NCBI GenBank assembly: GCA_913775525.1
Contig: CAJYLH010000022.1
Coordinates: forward strand, 186,001-250,000
Length of the DNA stretch: 64,000 nucleotides
Reading direction: 5' to 3'
Source of the DNA: an uncultured Chryseobacterium sp.
Lineage (GTDB): Bacteria > Bacteroidota > Bacteroidia > Flavobacteriales > Weeksellaceae
In this document: positions 9,396 through 18,526 of the stretch, in pieces
Numbering within the stretch: the stretch's first letter is position 1
How the letters are laid out: every line of letters begins with the position of its first letter
The notes under the pieces: generated by a model
Told to the model about the DNA's origin: nothing
The model's database searches: none
What the model saw: the letters and a program-made list of their open reading frames with translations, nothing else
Made by a program: the position numbers and the translations under genes

Positions 9396-9450
9396 TTGAA
9401 TATTAAAGGTTTGTGAATTAATTTTGAAACAATTTTTTAAATTTTTATAA

Positions 9451-10092
9451 ATGAAATCTATTACAATTCAAGGTACAAAAAGAGAAAGCGTGGGCAAAAA
9501 GTCTACAAAAGCTTTACGTGATGCTGAATTAGTTCCTTGTGTTGTTTACGGAGGTGGTGAGCCATTGAACTTCTCTGCAGAAGAGAGAGCTTTCAAAGGT
9601 TTGGTATATACTCCTGAAGCACACACGGTATCTATTGAGGTTGATGGTCAGACAATCCCGGCTGTTCTTCAGGATATTCAGTTCCACCCGATTACAGACA
9701 AAATCCTTCACGCTGACTTCTATCAGCTGGCAGAAGACAAGCCTGTAATTATGGAGGTTCCTGTAAGAATCACAGGACGTTCAAAAGGGGTAGTTGCCGG
9801 TGGTGTTTTACGTCAGTCTTTCAGAAAACTGAAAGTAAAAGCTATTCCAGCTAACTTACCTGATGAGATCGTTGTGGACGTAACTCCGCTAAGAATCGGT
9901 AACAAATTATACATCGGAGGGATCAAGACTGAAGGATATTCTTTCATGCATCCTGATAATGCAGTAGTTGTAGCTGTTAAGATGTCTAGAAATGCAATGA
10001 AAGGAGGAGCAGCAGCTCAGGATGATGAGGATGAAGAAGAAGTAGCAGCAGAAGGAGAAGCTCCTGCAACAGAAGAAACTGCAGCAGAATAA
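9451..10092 (+). CDS. rplY: 50S ribosomal protein L25 (Ctc family)
   Basis: 213 residues. The N-terminal L25 domain (starting [20 protein letters not shown]) binds 5S rRNA. It is followed by the Ctc/TL5 C-terminal beta domain and a very acidic Glu/Asp/Ala tail of about 35 residues. This long CTC form is common in Bacteroidota, unlike the short E. coli L25. It follows prs and ends at a hairpin terminator. Confidence 0.95.
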   Translation: MKSITIQGTKRESVGKKSTKALRDAELVPCVVYGGGEPLNFSAEERAFKGLVYTPEAHTVSIEVDGQTIPAVLQDIQFHPITDKILHADFYQLAEDKPVIMEVPVRITGRSKGVVAGGVLRQSFRKLKVKAIPANLPDEIVVDVTPLRIGNKLYIGGIKTEGYSFMHPDNAVVVAVKMSRNAMKGGAAAQDDEDEEEVAAEGEAPATEETAAE

Positions 10093-10117
10093 GAATCATC
10101 TTATAATATAATACAGG

Positions 10118-10145
10118 ACCTGTCAATTCTTTGGCAGGTTTTTTT
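10118..10145 (+). terminator. Terminator of prs-rplY
   Basis: A 7-base-pair stem (ACCTGTC with GGCAGGT, one wobble) followed by seven T bases, 25 bases after the rplY stop. The next 190 bases up to sufS hold no ORF I would call. Confidence 0.75.
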
Positions 10146-10292
10146 GTTGAATAACAATACAATAAAGAATGGCAGGTTCTCAGTTTTACTAGCTTCACCT
10201 TCTCAGCTTTCTTCGCTTCCTGCTATCGAATCTTTCTATCACCTGACAACAATCAGCCCCTTCTGCCATTCTCCCTTTCAGAAAAAAAGCCG

Positions 10293-10300
10293 TAAATTTG
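10293..10300 (+). promoter_or_regulatory. Promoter -7 box of sufS
   Basis: TAAATTTG, about 35 bases before the sufS start. Confidence 0.55.
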
Positions 10301-10335
10301 AAGTGTTCTAAATAAGGACATAATTTAAAATTGTA

Positions 10336-11559
10336 ATGATGCTTGACATTCAGGAAATAAGAAATCAGTTTTCCATACTTAACCGGGAAGTGAACGGTAA
10401 GCCACTTGTTTATTTGGACAATGCCGCAACTTCACAAAAACCGGATTCAGTTCTGGAAGTCTGGAATACCTATTATACAGAGCTTAACGCCAATGTGCAC
10501 CGGGGAATCCATACCCTAAGCCAGCTGGCGACAGAGGAAATGGAGCTGTCCAGAAGGAAAATACAGAAATTTATCAATGCCAAACATGATTTTGAGGTTA
10601 TTTTCACCAAAGGAACTACGGAAGGCATCAACCTCATCTCCTATGTGCTTACCCAAAGACTGAAAAAGGACGATGAAATATTGATCTCATACCTGGAGCA
10701 CCACTCCAATATCGTTCCATGGCAGTTATTGTGTGAAAGGACCGGAGCTAAGCTTCGTGTGATCCCAATGGATGAAAACGGAGTGCTCAGGATCGATGAG
10801 CTGGATACCCTTATTAATGAAAGAACAAAAGTGGTTTCCGTTAACCATGTTTCCAATGCGCTGGGGGTAGTGAATCCTATAGAGGAAATCATTGCCAGGG
10901 CGAGAAAAAATACCAGTGCCTATATCGTTATCGATGGTGCCCAGGCAGCTCCGCACTTTACGCTGGACGTTCAGAAGCTGGACTGTGACTTTTATGTTTT
11001 TTCAGGGCATAAAATGTATGCGCCAATGGGTACGGGCATCCTGTACGGAAAACAGGAGATCCTGGAATCCCTTCCGCCTTTCCATGGCGGAGGCGAAATG
11101 ATTGCAACCTGTTCTTTTGAAGGAACCACCTATGCGGGGCTTCCATTCAAGTATGAGGCAGGAACGCCTAACGTCGGCGGGAATATCGCTCTGGGTGCAG
11201 CGATAGACTTTATCGAGCAGGTGGGGCAGGAAAATATTCAACAGCACGAAAATGCTTTGCTGGAATACGCCCAGAGAAAGCTTTTGGAGCTTGACTATAT
11301 CAAAGTATATGCTGAAAAAGCAGTTAGAACCGGGGTCGTTTCATTTAATCTAAAAGGTGTCGGGATATCCTCTGATGTGGGAATGATCCTTGATAAAATG
11401 GGTGTTGCCGTACGGACAGGACATCATTGTACCCAGCCTATTATGAACTTCTTTAATATTGCCGGAACCGTAAGGGCAAGCTTTGCCGTATACAATACAT
11501 TTGAAGAAATTGACCTGCTGGTGGAAGGCGTGAAAAAAGCGCAGAGGATGCTGGCCTAA
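10336..11559 (+). CDS. sufS: Cysteine desulfurase SufS
   Basis: 407 residues; two ATG codons at 10336 and 10339 are both possible. It is a PLP enzyme that takes sulfur from cysteine for Fe-S cluster assembly. The PLP lysine is in SGHKMYAP (Lys226), the persulfide cysteine in RTGHHCTQP (Cys365), and the N-terminal group II signature VYLDNAATSQKP is present. No sufB, sufC or sufD is next to it; it is flanked by rplY and a bacteriocin-like peptide gene and has its own promoter and terminator. In many flavobacteria sufS belongs to the suf operon, so its isolation may mean the operon lies elsewhere. Confidence 0.93.
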   Translation: MMLDIQEIRNQFSILNREVNGKPLVYLDNAATSQKPDSVLEVWNTYYTELNANVHRGIHTLSQLATEEMELSRRKIQKFINAKHDFEVIFTKGTTEGINLISYVLTQRLKKDDEILISYLEHHSNIVPWQLLCERTGAKLRVIPMDENGVLRIDELDTLINERTKVVSVNHVSNALGVVNPIEEIIARARKNTSAYIVIDGAQAAPHFTLDVQKLDCDFYVFSGHKMYAPMGTGILYGKQEILESLPPFHGGGEMIATCSFEGTTYAGLPFKYEAGTPNVGGNIALGAAIDFIEQVGQENIQQHENALLEYAQRKLLELDYIKVYAEKAVRTGVVSFNLKGVGISSDVGMILDKMGVAVRTGHHCTQPIMNFFNIAGTVRASFAVYNTFEEIDLLVEGVKKAQRMLA

Positions 11560-11560
11560 A

Positions 11561-11602
11561 TAAAAAAAAGCAGTTTATTGAATGATAACCTGCTTTTTCT
11601 TT
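11561..11602. terminator. Bidirectional terminator between sufS and the bacteriocin-like gene
   Basis: A 10-base stem with one mismatch (AGCAGTTTAT with ATAACCTGCT) is flanked by an A run on the left and a T run on the right, so it can stop transcription from both convergent genes. Confidence 0.75.
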
Positions 11603-11603
11603 T

Positions 11604-11741
11604 TTATGAACAGGACATTCCGAAGGGAATACAGGAACATCTCCCATTAATAATACACTGATAATGTTCACTGGCACATTCCAGACAGATTTCAGTGCCT
11701 GCCATAATGCTTTTCAATTCTTTTTTGCTTAATTTTTTCAT
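11604..11741 (-). CDS. Bacteriocin-like leader peptide, 45 residues
   Basis: A short minus-strand ORF starting MKKLSKKELKSIMAG. Its LSKKELKSI core resembles the leader of small bacteriocin-like peptides annotated in Chryseobacterium and relatives. In those the leader ends in Gly-Gly; here it ends Ala-Gly. The mature part after AG is about 30 residues with six cysteines (CLEC, then C, CSC, C), which would suit disulfides, thioether rings or metal binding. It converges on sufS across a shared terminator, and no maturation or export genes are adjacent. The leader type is seen in sequence; the activity is unknown. The peptide could be a signal or a processed natural product rather than a bacteriocin. 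Confidence 0.7.
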   Translation of the reverse strand: MKKLSKKELKSIMAGTEICLECASEHYQCIINGRCSCIPFGMSCS

Positions 11742-11907
11742 TTGATATGTTATTGGTTTACGTAAAGATAAGAATCAGAACTTAAATCCTCAGCATTTAT
11801 CTTATTTTTTAAGTCTGAAAAACCATACCTTTTTGAGATACCTGCATCAAAGGATTCAAATAAAAAAGGATACCCGATCAGTATCCTTATATTATTCATT
11901 ACATATC

Positions 11908-12939
11908 TTAAATGTTCGGTTTCCACTCCACCACCGCTCTGATAAACGCTTCTGCATTTTCAACAGGGATATTCGGTAAAATGCCGTGGCCTAAATTGGC
12001 GATATAGCGATCTTTGCCGAAACGGCTGATCATTTCATGAACCATTTTCCTGATCGTTTCAGGGCTTGAATGCAGCCTTGCAGGGTCAAAGTTCCCTTGC
12101 AGGGTGATTGAGTTATTCGTCAGCTTCCGGGCGTTTTCCGGCGTGATTGTCCAGTCTACTCCTAAAGCGGAAGCCTTGGACTGTGTCATGTCCTCCAGCG
12201 CAAACCAACATCCTTTCCCGAAGACCACCACATGGGTAAGCGGACTCAGTGCTTCAACGATCTGGTTGATGTACTGCCAGGAAAATTCCTGGTAATCTGC
12301 CGGGGAAAGCATGCCGCCCCAGGAATCGAACACCTGTACTGCGGAAACGCCTTTTTCTACTTTCCTCTTCAGGTAAGCAATTGTAGTATCCGTAATCTTC
12401 TGAAGCAACAGGTGGGCTGCTTCAGGCTGCTGGAAACAGAACGATTTGGCAATATCAAACGCTTTGCTGCCCTTTCCTTCCACGCAATAGCATAAGATGG
12501 TCCATGGAGAGCCGGCAAAACCGATCAATGGGATTTCATGGTCCAGTTTGTGAAGCGTAAGTTCAATTGCATCAAAAACATACCCTAATGTATCATTTAC
12601 ATCGGGAACTTCAATATTTTGAACCTGTTCTGCGGTCCGGATCGGGTCTTCAAGCCAAGGGCCTACAGATTCTTTCATTTTGAAGTCGATGCCCATCGCC
12701 TGGGGAACCACCAGGATATCCGAGAACAGGATCGCAGCATCCAGAGGAAACCTGCGGATAGGCTGAACAGTAATTTCCGCGGCCAGTTCCGGAGTCTGGC
12801 ACCGGGTGAAAAAGTCATACTGGTCGCGTAAAGCAATGAATTCCGGCAGATACCTTCCGGCCTGTCTCATCATCCATACGGGAGGCCTTTCCACGGTTTC
12901 TCCACGAAGTGCTTTTAAATATAAATCGTTTTTAATCAT
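11908..12939 (-). CDS. hemE: Uroporphyrinogen decarboxylase
   Basis: 343 residues. It converts uroporphyrinogen III to coproporphyrinogen III in haem synthesis. The substrate-binding signature [17 protein letters not shown] is near residue 18, and GFAGSPWTI and the C-terminal NLGHGI are present. It is the last gene of the hem operon, 38 bases after hemD. The 166 bases after its stop separate it from the bacteriocin-like gene and hold nothing I recognise. Confidence 0.96.
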   Translation of the reverse strand: MIKNDLYLKALRGETVERPPVWMMRQAGRYLPEFIALRDQYDFFTRCQTPELAAEITVQPIRRFPLDAAILFSDILVVPQAMGIDFKMKESVGPWLEDPIRTAEQVQNIEVPDVNDTLGYVFDAIELTLHKLDHEIPLIGFAGSPWTILCYCVEGKGSKAFDIAKSFCFQQPEAAHLLLQKITDTTIAYLKRKVEKGVSAVQVFDSWGGMLSPADYQEFSWQYINQIVEALSPLTHVVVFGKGCWFALEDMTQSKASALGVDWTITPENARKLTNNSITLQGNFDPARLHSSPETIRKMVHEMISRFGKDRYIANLGHGILPNIPVENAEAFIRAVVEWKPNI

Positions 12940-12977
12940 AATTGATCTTTGCTATAGTCTTACAGGTGCCCCAACTT

Positions 12978-13649
12978 TCAGATATGGTTCTTAATCAGTT
13001 CCAGAACAGAAGTCAAGGTGTTGCCCTGAGCCGTTAAAACAGGTTCCGGAGTCAGCTTCCTCAATTCCCGGGAAGTGGTTTCTCCAATGGAAAACAACAT
13101 CATACCCTCCAAAGAGTTGTGCTTTGCAAAACTACGAACTCCGCTCGGACTAAAAAAAACGGCAGCATGATATTTTTCAGTAATCAAAGGGTTGAGTTCT
13201 TCGGTATGGTAAATAACAACCTTTTTGTATCTGATATTCTGCAGCGGAAGATTGTCATCCAGCACATCCAGAGCCAGGTTTCCGCAGAAATGCAGGAACT
13301 TTTCATGCTGGCAGCAGCTGGTAATGAAACGGGAGAGGGCTTCAGCATTTTTCAGGACTTTAAATGTCCCGAACCCATGTTTCCTTAGGGCTTTCTTTGT
13401 TTTTTCGCCTACACAGTAGATTCTGTTGTAGTTTTTTGCGGTAAAGTCCTCATTCGGCTTGAAACCATTGATGAAAAAAGCATTCACACCGCTTGCGCTG
13501 GTAAAGATCAGGGAATGGTTTTTCAGGTCAAATGCCGGAACAGATAGAGGATGGGTTTTAATGACTTCGATACAGTCCACCATGATATCTGTTCCCAATT
13601 CTTTGGCTACAACATCAAGGTCGGTATTTTTAGTCAGTAAGATCCTCAT
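12978..13649 (-). CDS. hemD: Uroporphyrinogen-III synthase
   Basis: 223 residues. It closes and inverts the tetrapyrrole ring to give uroporphyrinogen III. Sequence conservation in this family is low; support comes from the bilobal pattern (IFTSASGVNAFF in the first half, AVFFSPSGVRSF in the second) and from its place between hemC and hemE. The start at 13649 (MRILLTKNTDLD) is the only good one. Confidence 0.88.
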   Translation of the reverse strand: MRILLTKNTDLDVVAKELGTDIMVDCIEVIKTHPLSVPAFDLKNHSLIFTSASGVNAFFINGFKPNEDFTAKNYNRIYCVGEKTKKALRKHGFGTFKVLKNAEALSRFITSCCQHEKFLHFCGNLALDVLDDNLPLQNIRYKKVVIYHTEELNPLITEKYHAAVFFSPSGVRSFAKHNSLEGMMLFSIGETTSRELRKLTPEPVLTAQGNTLTSVLELIKNHI

Positions 13650-13704
13650 ACTTTAGGGTTGAAGGTCAGAATAGGGTTAACCGGAACATAGAATCCGGAT
13701 CAGT

Positions 13705-14613
13705 TTAAATGTGATCCTTGATTTCCGCCATCAGTTCTTTACCGCCGTTTTCAAGGACGATCTGGGCAAATTTCTCTCCGAAGTTTTCCGTATCGTTATA
13801 CTCGAAGCTTTCGTCGGTGGCAATATAGTTTTTACCATCCAGCGAACAGAGGGCTGCCTTGAAACGGATCTGGTCGCCGAGGATTTCTGCAAATGCTCCG
13901 ATTGGGGCTGTGCAGCCTCCTTCCAGCGTGCTCAGGAAATTTCTCTCGATTTCCACGCAGATCTGTGTAGGGCGGTGATTGATGGTCTTTACAATCTCAT
14001 TGATCTCTTTCTTGTCAGAATGTCCGGCAACGGTAATAACGCCCTGTGAAGGAGCAGGAATCATGAGCGGAAGCATTTCGTAATCTATATCCATCTTCAT
14101 CCTTTTGATGCCTGCAAGAGACAGGATGGTGGCATCGAAGTCCTGGTCTTCCAGTTTCTGTAAACGGGTCTGGATATTGCCCCGGATATCTGAAAATGCT
14201 GCCCCGGGATAATTCCTCAGCCAGAATGCTCTGCGCCTGAGGCTGCTGGTAGCCAGTTTAAGCTCATGGAACTCTTTGTTCATGGAAGATTCCTTGCGGA
14301 TCAGGACATCCTGCGGAAAATCCCTTTCAAGATGTGCAATCAATTCAATATTCTGAGGAAGCTGCGTAGGCACGTCTTTCAGTGAGTGCACGGCAATATC
14401 TATTTCATCATTCAGCAGAGCCATATCCAGGTCGCGGGTAAAAACACCGGTAATCCCCAAAGCATATAATGGCTGGTTGAGGTTTTTGTCTCCGGAAGAA
14501 ACAATCGGTACAATTTCCGTTAAATAATTCTGGTTCTGAAGGTGTCTTGCCACTTCTCTTGCCTGCCACAGGGCCAGTGCAGAATTTCTGGTGCCTATTC
14601 TAATGCTTTTCAT
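13705..14613 (-). CDS. hemC: Hydroxymethylbilane synthase (porphobilinogen deaminase)
   Basis: 302 residues from the ATG at 14613 (MKSIRIGTRNSALALWQARE). An in-frame ATG at 14637 would add eight residues and is less like the family. The enzyme joins four porphobilinogens; the cofactor-carrying cysteine is in LEGGCTAPIGA (Cys234), and SLRRRAFW and DIRGNIQTR hold the substrate-binding arginines. It overlaps the end of hemA by 14 bases, indicating tight coupling. Confidence 0.95.
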   Translation of the reverse strand: MKSIRIGTRNSALALWQAREVARHLQNQNYLTEIVPIVSSGDKNLNQPLYALGITGVFTRDLDMALLNDEIDIAVHSLKDVPTQLPQNIELIAHLERDFPQDVLIRKESSMNKEFHELKLATSSLRRRAFWLRNYPGAAFSDIRGNIQTRLQKLEDQDFDATILSLAGIKRMKMDIDYEMLPLMIPAPSQGVITVAGHSDKKEINEIVKTINHRPTQICVEIERNFLSTLEGGCTAPIGAFAEILGDQIRFKAALCSLDGKNYIATDESFEYNDTENFGEKFAQIVLENGGKELMAEIKDHI

Positions 14614-15874
14614 GGAATTCGTTGTTGGGTTGTTCAACTAATATTTCGTGCATTAATTTACTGATTTCTTCCGCTTTGAGAGGATTGTCAATGATATATT
14701 TTGCAAAACGGTTGGTAATTTTCTGGATCATCTTATCAGAAAGTTCCATATCCGTGATGTTGATGTATTTATTTTTCCGGTAGAAATTATGCATTTCATT
14801 GCGCTCCATATTTTTCAGGACGGCTTTGAAATGGTGGATATTCGGAGCCAGCCTTCTCTTCTTTTCCCATTCCAGGAAATCTTTCATCAGTTCCTTGATG
14901 ATCTTTTCAGCTTTCGGGATTTCCTTTTCCCGCTGCTGGATGGTTTCCTGAATCTGTTTGGAAAGCTCATCTACGTCAATCAGGGTAACGTTTTTGTTCC
15001 GGGTCACTTCCTTTTCTACGTTATGAGGAATGGAAAGGTCGATAACCAGGGTTTCCTTTCCGTTGGGGAAATGCGACTGGTTAACGATAGGATGCTTGGC
15101 GCCGGTAGCAACGATCAGGATATCCGTGTTTTTAAGCTCTTTGTCAAAATCTCCGTAATCGATATGCGGGATATTGTATTTCTGGGAAATCTTTTCCGCT
15201 TTTTCCTGCGTTCGGTTGGCAATTTTTATTTTTGGCTGATAGACATGCTTAACCAGGTTTTCAACCGTATTCTGTCCGATTTCACCTACCCCGAGAAGCA
15301 GAATGTTTTTTTCCGTAATTCTCTTCTGACTGTTCAGGATGTAATGGACGGCTGCATAAGACACTGATGCAGCTCCGTTGGAAATTCCTGTTTCATTTTT
15401 GATCCTCTTGGAAATCTGGATGGCAGCGTTGATGGCCCGTTCCAGGTATGGGTTGGAATTCTGGCGTTCTTTTTTAAACCGGCTGTATGCTTTTTTGATC
15501 TGGCCTATGATTTCAAAGTCCCCGATGATCTGGCTTTCCAGTCCGGCGGCTACTCTGAACAGATGCGCAAGGGCTTCCTCTTTCGTCAGGATATTCGCAA
15601 ACTGAAGGAAATCGGTGATATTAACCCCGATGGTTTTACAGTATTCCTCCGCTACCAGAAGGTAATTGGGCGTTGTGGTGTAGATTTCCGTCCTGTTACA
15701 GGTAGACACTACAAAAGCATCTCCTAAATTTTCATCGTGAATACGGTTGACGAAACTTTTGATATTTTCATCAAAAAAAGCAAACTTACCCCGTGTTTCT
15801 ACATCAGCCTTTTCATAGCTTACAGAAAGTACGGCAAAATTAGCAGTTTGATGGATGTTGGAATACTGTAACAT
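14600..15874 (-). CDS. hemA: Glutamyl-tRNA reductase
   Basis: 424 residues. It reduces glutamyl-tRNA to glutamate-1-semialdehyde, the first committed step of C5 haem synthesis. The catalytic cysteine is in STCNRTEIY (Cys59) and the NADPH site is LLGVGEIG. It heads the operon hemA-hemC-hemD-hemE; hemL and hemB are not here. A TAAATTTG box lies just upstream. Confidence 0.96.
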   Translation of the reverse strand: MLQYSNIHQTANFAVLSVSYEKADVETRGKFAFFDENIKSFVNRIHDENLGDAFVVSTCNRTEIYTTTPNYLLVAEEYCKTIGVNITDFLQFANILTKEEALAHLFRVAAGLESQIIGDFEIIGQIKKAYSRFKKERQNSNPYLERAINAAIQISKRIKNETGISNGAASVSYAAVHYILNSQKRITEKNILLLGVGEIGQNTVENLVKHVYQPKIKIANRTQEKAEKISQKYNIPHIDYGDFDKELKNTDILIVATGAKHPIVNQSHFPNGKETLVIDLSIPHNVEKEVTRNKNVTLIDVDELSKQIQETIQQREKEIPKAEKIIKELMKDFLEWEKKRRLAPNIHHFKAVLKNMERNEMHNFYRKNKYINITDMELSDKMIQKITNRFAKYIIDNPLKAEEISKLMHEILVEQPNNEFHEKH

Positions 15875-15882
15875 AAGCAGGG

Positions 15883-15890
15883 CAAATTTA
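15883..15890 (-). promoter_or_regulatory. Promoter -7 box of the hem operon
   Basis: TAAATTTG on the minus strand, 8 bases before the hemA ATG. The very short leader is noteworthy but the match to TAnnTTTG is exact. Confidence 0.5.
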
Positions 15891-16085
15891 CGGTTTTTTT
15901 AGTAAATTCCATTCTGATACTGTGTATGATAATTATCGTGAAAAACTATAAATTCAGTGTTCATCGTATTCTGCTCAGGTTGAGGATCAATTGGATTAAA
16001 AAATTGCATAAAAAAACTGCCAAAATTTAATAAAATTTTAACCAAATTACTCTTGCATATAATTTTATGGCTTGTCTTAAATTTA

Positions 16086-16093
16086 TATCTTTG
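16086..16093 (+). promoter_or_regulatory. Promoter -7 box of the mre operon
   Basis: TATCTTTG, 26 bases before the mreB ATG. The 245-base divergent region between hemA and mreB holds this box and the hemA box. Confidence 0.6.
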
Positions 16094-16119
16094 TAATTCT
16101 TAAAAATCAGAAGGAAAAT

Positions 16120-17145
16120 ATGAGTTTATTTGATATGTTTACGCAAGAAATTGCGATAGACCTGGGGACTGCCAATACCCTCATCATCCATAATAATAAA
16201 ATTGTTATAGATCAGCCGTCCATTGTAGCCATTGAACGTTCTACCGGAAGGCCTATTGCAGTGGGGGAGCAGGCAAAGCACATGCAGGGGAAAACTCATG
16301 AGGATATCAAGACCATCCGTCCATTGAAAGATGGAGTAATCGCTGATTTCCATGCTTCTGAGCATATGATCAAAGAATTCATCAAAAAAATTCCGGGGAT
16401 TAAAGGCAAGTTCATACAGCCGGCCCTCAGGATTGTGATCTGTATTCCTTCCGGAATTACTGAAGTGGAAAAGAGAGCGGTAAGGGATTCTGCACAGAAA
16501 GTAAATGCCAAAGAGGTTCGCCTGATCTATGAGCCGATGGCTGCGGCAATCGGGGTTGGAATTGACGTTCAGAAACCTGAAGGAAATATGATCATCGACA
16601 TAGGTGGCGGTACCACTGAAATTGCCGTTGTGGCTTTAGGAGGTATTGTCTGCGATAAATCTGTAAAGATTGCCGGAGACGTATTCACCAATGATATTGC
16701 CTATTATCTGAGGACACACCATAATCTGTACATCGGGGAAAGAACGGCGGAAAGAATCAAAATTGAAGTGGGTTCAGCTGTTGAAGACCTTGATGTTGAT
16801 ATTGAAGATATCCCGGTACAGGGTAGGGACCTGATTACAGGAAAACCAAAAGAAATTATGGTTGGATATAAGGAAATTGCCCGTGCACTTGATAAATCCA
16901 TCATCAGGATTGAAGATGCGGTGATGGAAACGCTTTCCCTTACGCCACCGGAACTGGCAGCTGATATTTACAAAACCGGTATTTACCTTGCCGGCGGAGG
17001 AGCATTGCTGAGAGGCCTGGCAGACAGGCTGCACAAGAAAACCGGTCTTCCTGTTTTCGTGGCGGAAGATCCTTTAAGAGCAGTCGTTCGCGGAACAGGG
17101 ATTGCCCTTAAGAATATGGATAAATTCAACTTCCTGATTAAATAA
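16120..17145 (+). CDS. mreB: Rod shape-determining protein MreB
   Basis: 341 residues. It is a bacterial actin that forms membrane-bound filaments and directs the elongasome. Actin-fold nucleotide motifs are intact: IDLGTANT (phosphate 1), DIGGGTTEI (phosphate 2) and GIYLAGGGALLRG (adenosine). It is the first gene of mreB-mreC-mreD-mrdA-rodA, with mreC starting 27 bases later. Confidence 0.97.
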   Translation: MSLFDMFTQEIAIDLGTANTLIIHNNKIVIDQPSIVAIERSTGRPIAVGEQAKHMQGKTHEDIKTIRPLKDGVIADFHASEHMIKEFIKKIPGIKGKFIQPALRIVICIPSGITEVEKRAVRDSAQKVNAKEVRLIYEPMAAAIGVGIDVQKPEGNMIIDIGGGTTEIAVVALGGIVCDKSVKIAGDVFTNDIAYYLRTHHNLYIGERTAERIKIEVGSAVEDLDVDIEDIPVQGRDLITGKPKEIMVGYKEIARALDKSIIRIEDAVMETLSLTPPELAADIYKTGIYLAGGGALLRGLADRLHKKTGLPVFVAEDPLRAVVRGTGIALKNMDKFNFLIK

Positions 17146-17172
17146 TTTTAACTTTTACGACTCTTTATCGGA

Positions 17173-18027
17173 ATGGGATTTTTGCTGAGATTATTTTCGA
17201 AGAATGCTCTGTTTGTCTTCTTTATATTTCTGCAAATTATTGCTCTGGTTCTGATATTCTCTAAAAACGCCATGCAGCAGTCCTGGATTGCGGGGCAGAC
17301 GGCGGCATTCAATTCATGGGTGTCCGGTTATATTGATGAAGGAGTTTCTTACCTGAAGCTGAAGCAGATCAATGAAGACCTGGTTACACAGAACAAAGCG
17401 CTGATGACCCAGCTCTATGGGAAAGACGGAGCTCAGAAACCGCTGTTCAGAAAAGTTCACGACACACTCGGAGGAGGCCAGATCTATACTTTTGTTGATG
17501 GTGAGATTGTTTTCAACAGCATCAACAGGAGAAACAATTATTTTACGATCAACCGGGGGAAAAGAGATGGCGTATTTCCACAGATGGGAGTCATTGCTCC
17601 TAAAGGAATTGCCGGGATCATTATTAATTCTACCGACAGTTATTCTCTTGCCCAATCTGTTTTAAGTGTTAATAAGATCAGGATTAATGCTGCTCTGAAA
17701 AACTCAGGGTATTTCGGGACATTAACCTGGAACGGAGATAACTCACGGGTTATGCACCTGGCAGATATTCCGAAATATGTGGCCGTAAAGGTCGGGGACT
17801 CTATCGTTACCGATGGTAAATCAGCAGTTTTTCCTAAAGGTGTGATGATCGGGACTGTTGCCGGATACTCTGTAGATAATAAAACAGGTTTCTGGGATAT
17901 TTCGGTGGAGCTGAGTGAAAAGATGGGTGCTTTAAGCAAAGTATATATTGTTAAAAACCTGAAGAAAGCTGAAGTGCAGAAAATTCAGGATACCATGCAG
18001 GCGGTAATAAAGAAAGAAAATGATTAG
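17173..18027 (+). CDS. mreC: Rod shape-determining protein MreC
   Basis: 284 residues. An N-terminal membrane segment (about residues 14-32) and a coiled stretch (about 60-75) precede the periplasmic double beta-barrel domain with the family's GIAGIIINST region. It links MreB to PBP2. The end overlaps mreD by 8 bases. The C-terminal tail is Lys/Glu-rich. Confidence 0.93.
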   Translation: MGFLLRLFSKNALFVFFIFLQIIALVLIFSKNAMQQSWIAGQTAAFNSWVSGYIDEGVSYLKLKQINEDLVTQNKALMTQLYGKDGAQKPLFRKVHDTLGGGQIYTFVDGEIVFNSINRRNNYFTINRGKRDGVFPQMGVIAPKGIAGIIINSTDSYSLAQSVLSVNKIRINAALKNSGYFGTLTWNGDNSRVMHLADIPKYVAVKVGDSIVTDGKSAVFPKGVMIGTVAGYSVDNKTGFWDISVELSEKMGALSKVYIVKNLKKAEVQKIQDTMQAVIKKEND

Positions 18028-18526
18028 CAGGACATTATTTACGGATATTTTAATCATGGCTTTTCTTGTCGCACTACAGATTTTTGTGCTGAACAGGATT
18101 ACGCTCTTCGGGAAGTATACTCCGGTGGTATACCCGGTATTCGTCATGTTCTATCCTTTCTTCAGAAATAAATTCCAGTTCCTGGCGCTGAGTTTCCTTA
18201 TGGGGCTCAGTATTGATGCTTTTCTTTATTCATGGGGAATCAACGCATTTGCTACCACATTAATTGCTTATTTCAGGACCCTGATCTTCAGGACCTCTAC
18301 GGATACTTCTACGGATTTCTTTTCCTTCCAGTCCCTTCAGTGGGCGCAGTTTTTGCTGTTTTTATTTTCAAGCATATTTTTACATCAGCTTCTGGTACAG
18401 TATATCGAGTTCTTTAAGCTGAGCCGTTTTTTTGAAATATTATTCAATGTTGTGGTCACGAGTGGAATTTCATTTGTGTTCATCGTTATATATGCACTAA
18501 TATTTAAAGTCAAGCAGAAAGTGTGA
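18020..18526 (+). CDS. mreD: Rod shape-determining protein MreD
   Basis: 168 residues, mostly hydrophobic, with about five membrane segments. This family diverges strongly in sequence; the call rests on topology, size and position between mreC and mrdA. It overlaps mreC upstream, and its TGA overlaps the GTG start of mrdA. Confidence 0.88.
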   Translation: MISRTLFTDILIMAFLVALQIFVLNRITLFGKYTPVVYPVFVMFYPFFRNKFQFLALSFLMGLSIDAFLYSWGINAFATTLIAYFRTLIFRTSTDTSTDFFSFQSLQWAQFLLFLFSSIFLHQLLVQYIEFFKLSRFFEILFNVVVTSGISFVFIVIYALIFKVKQKV

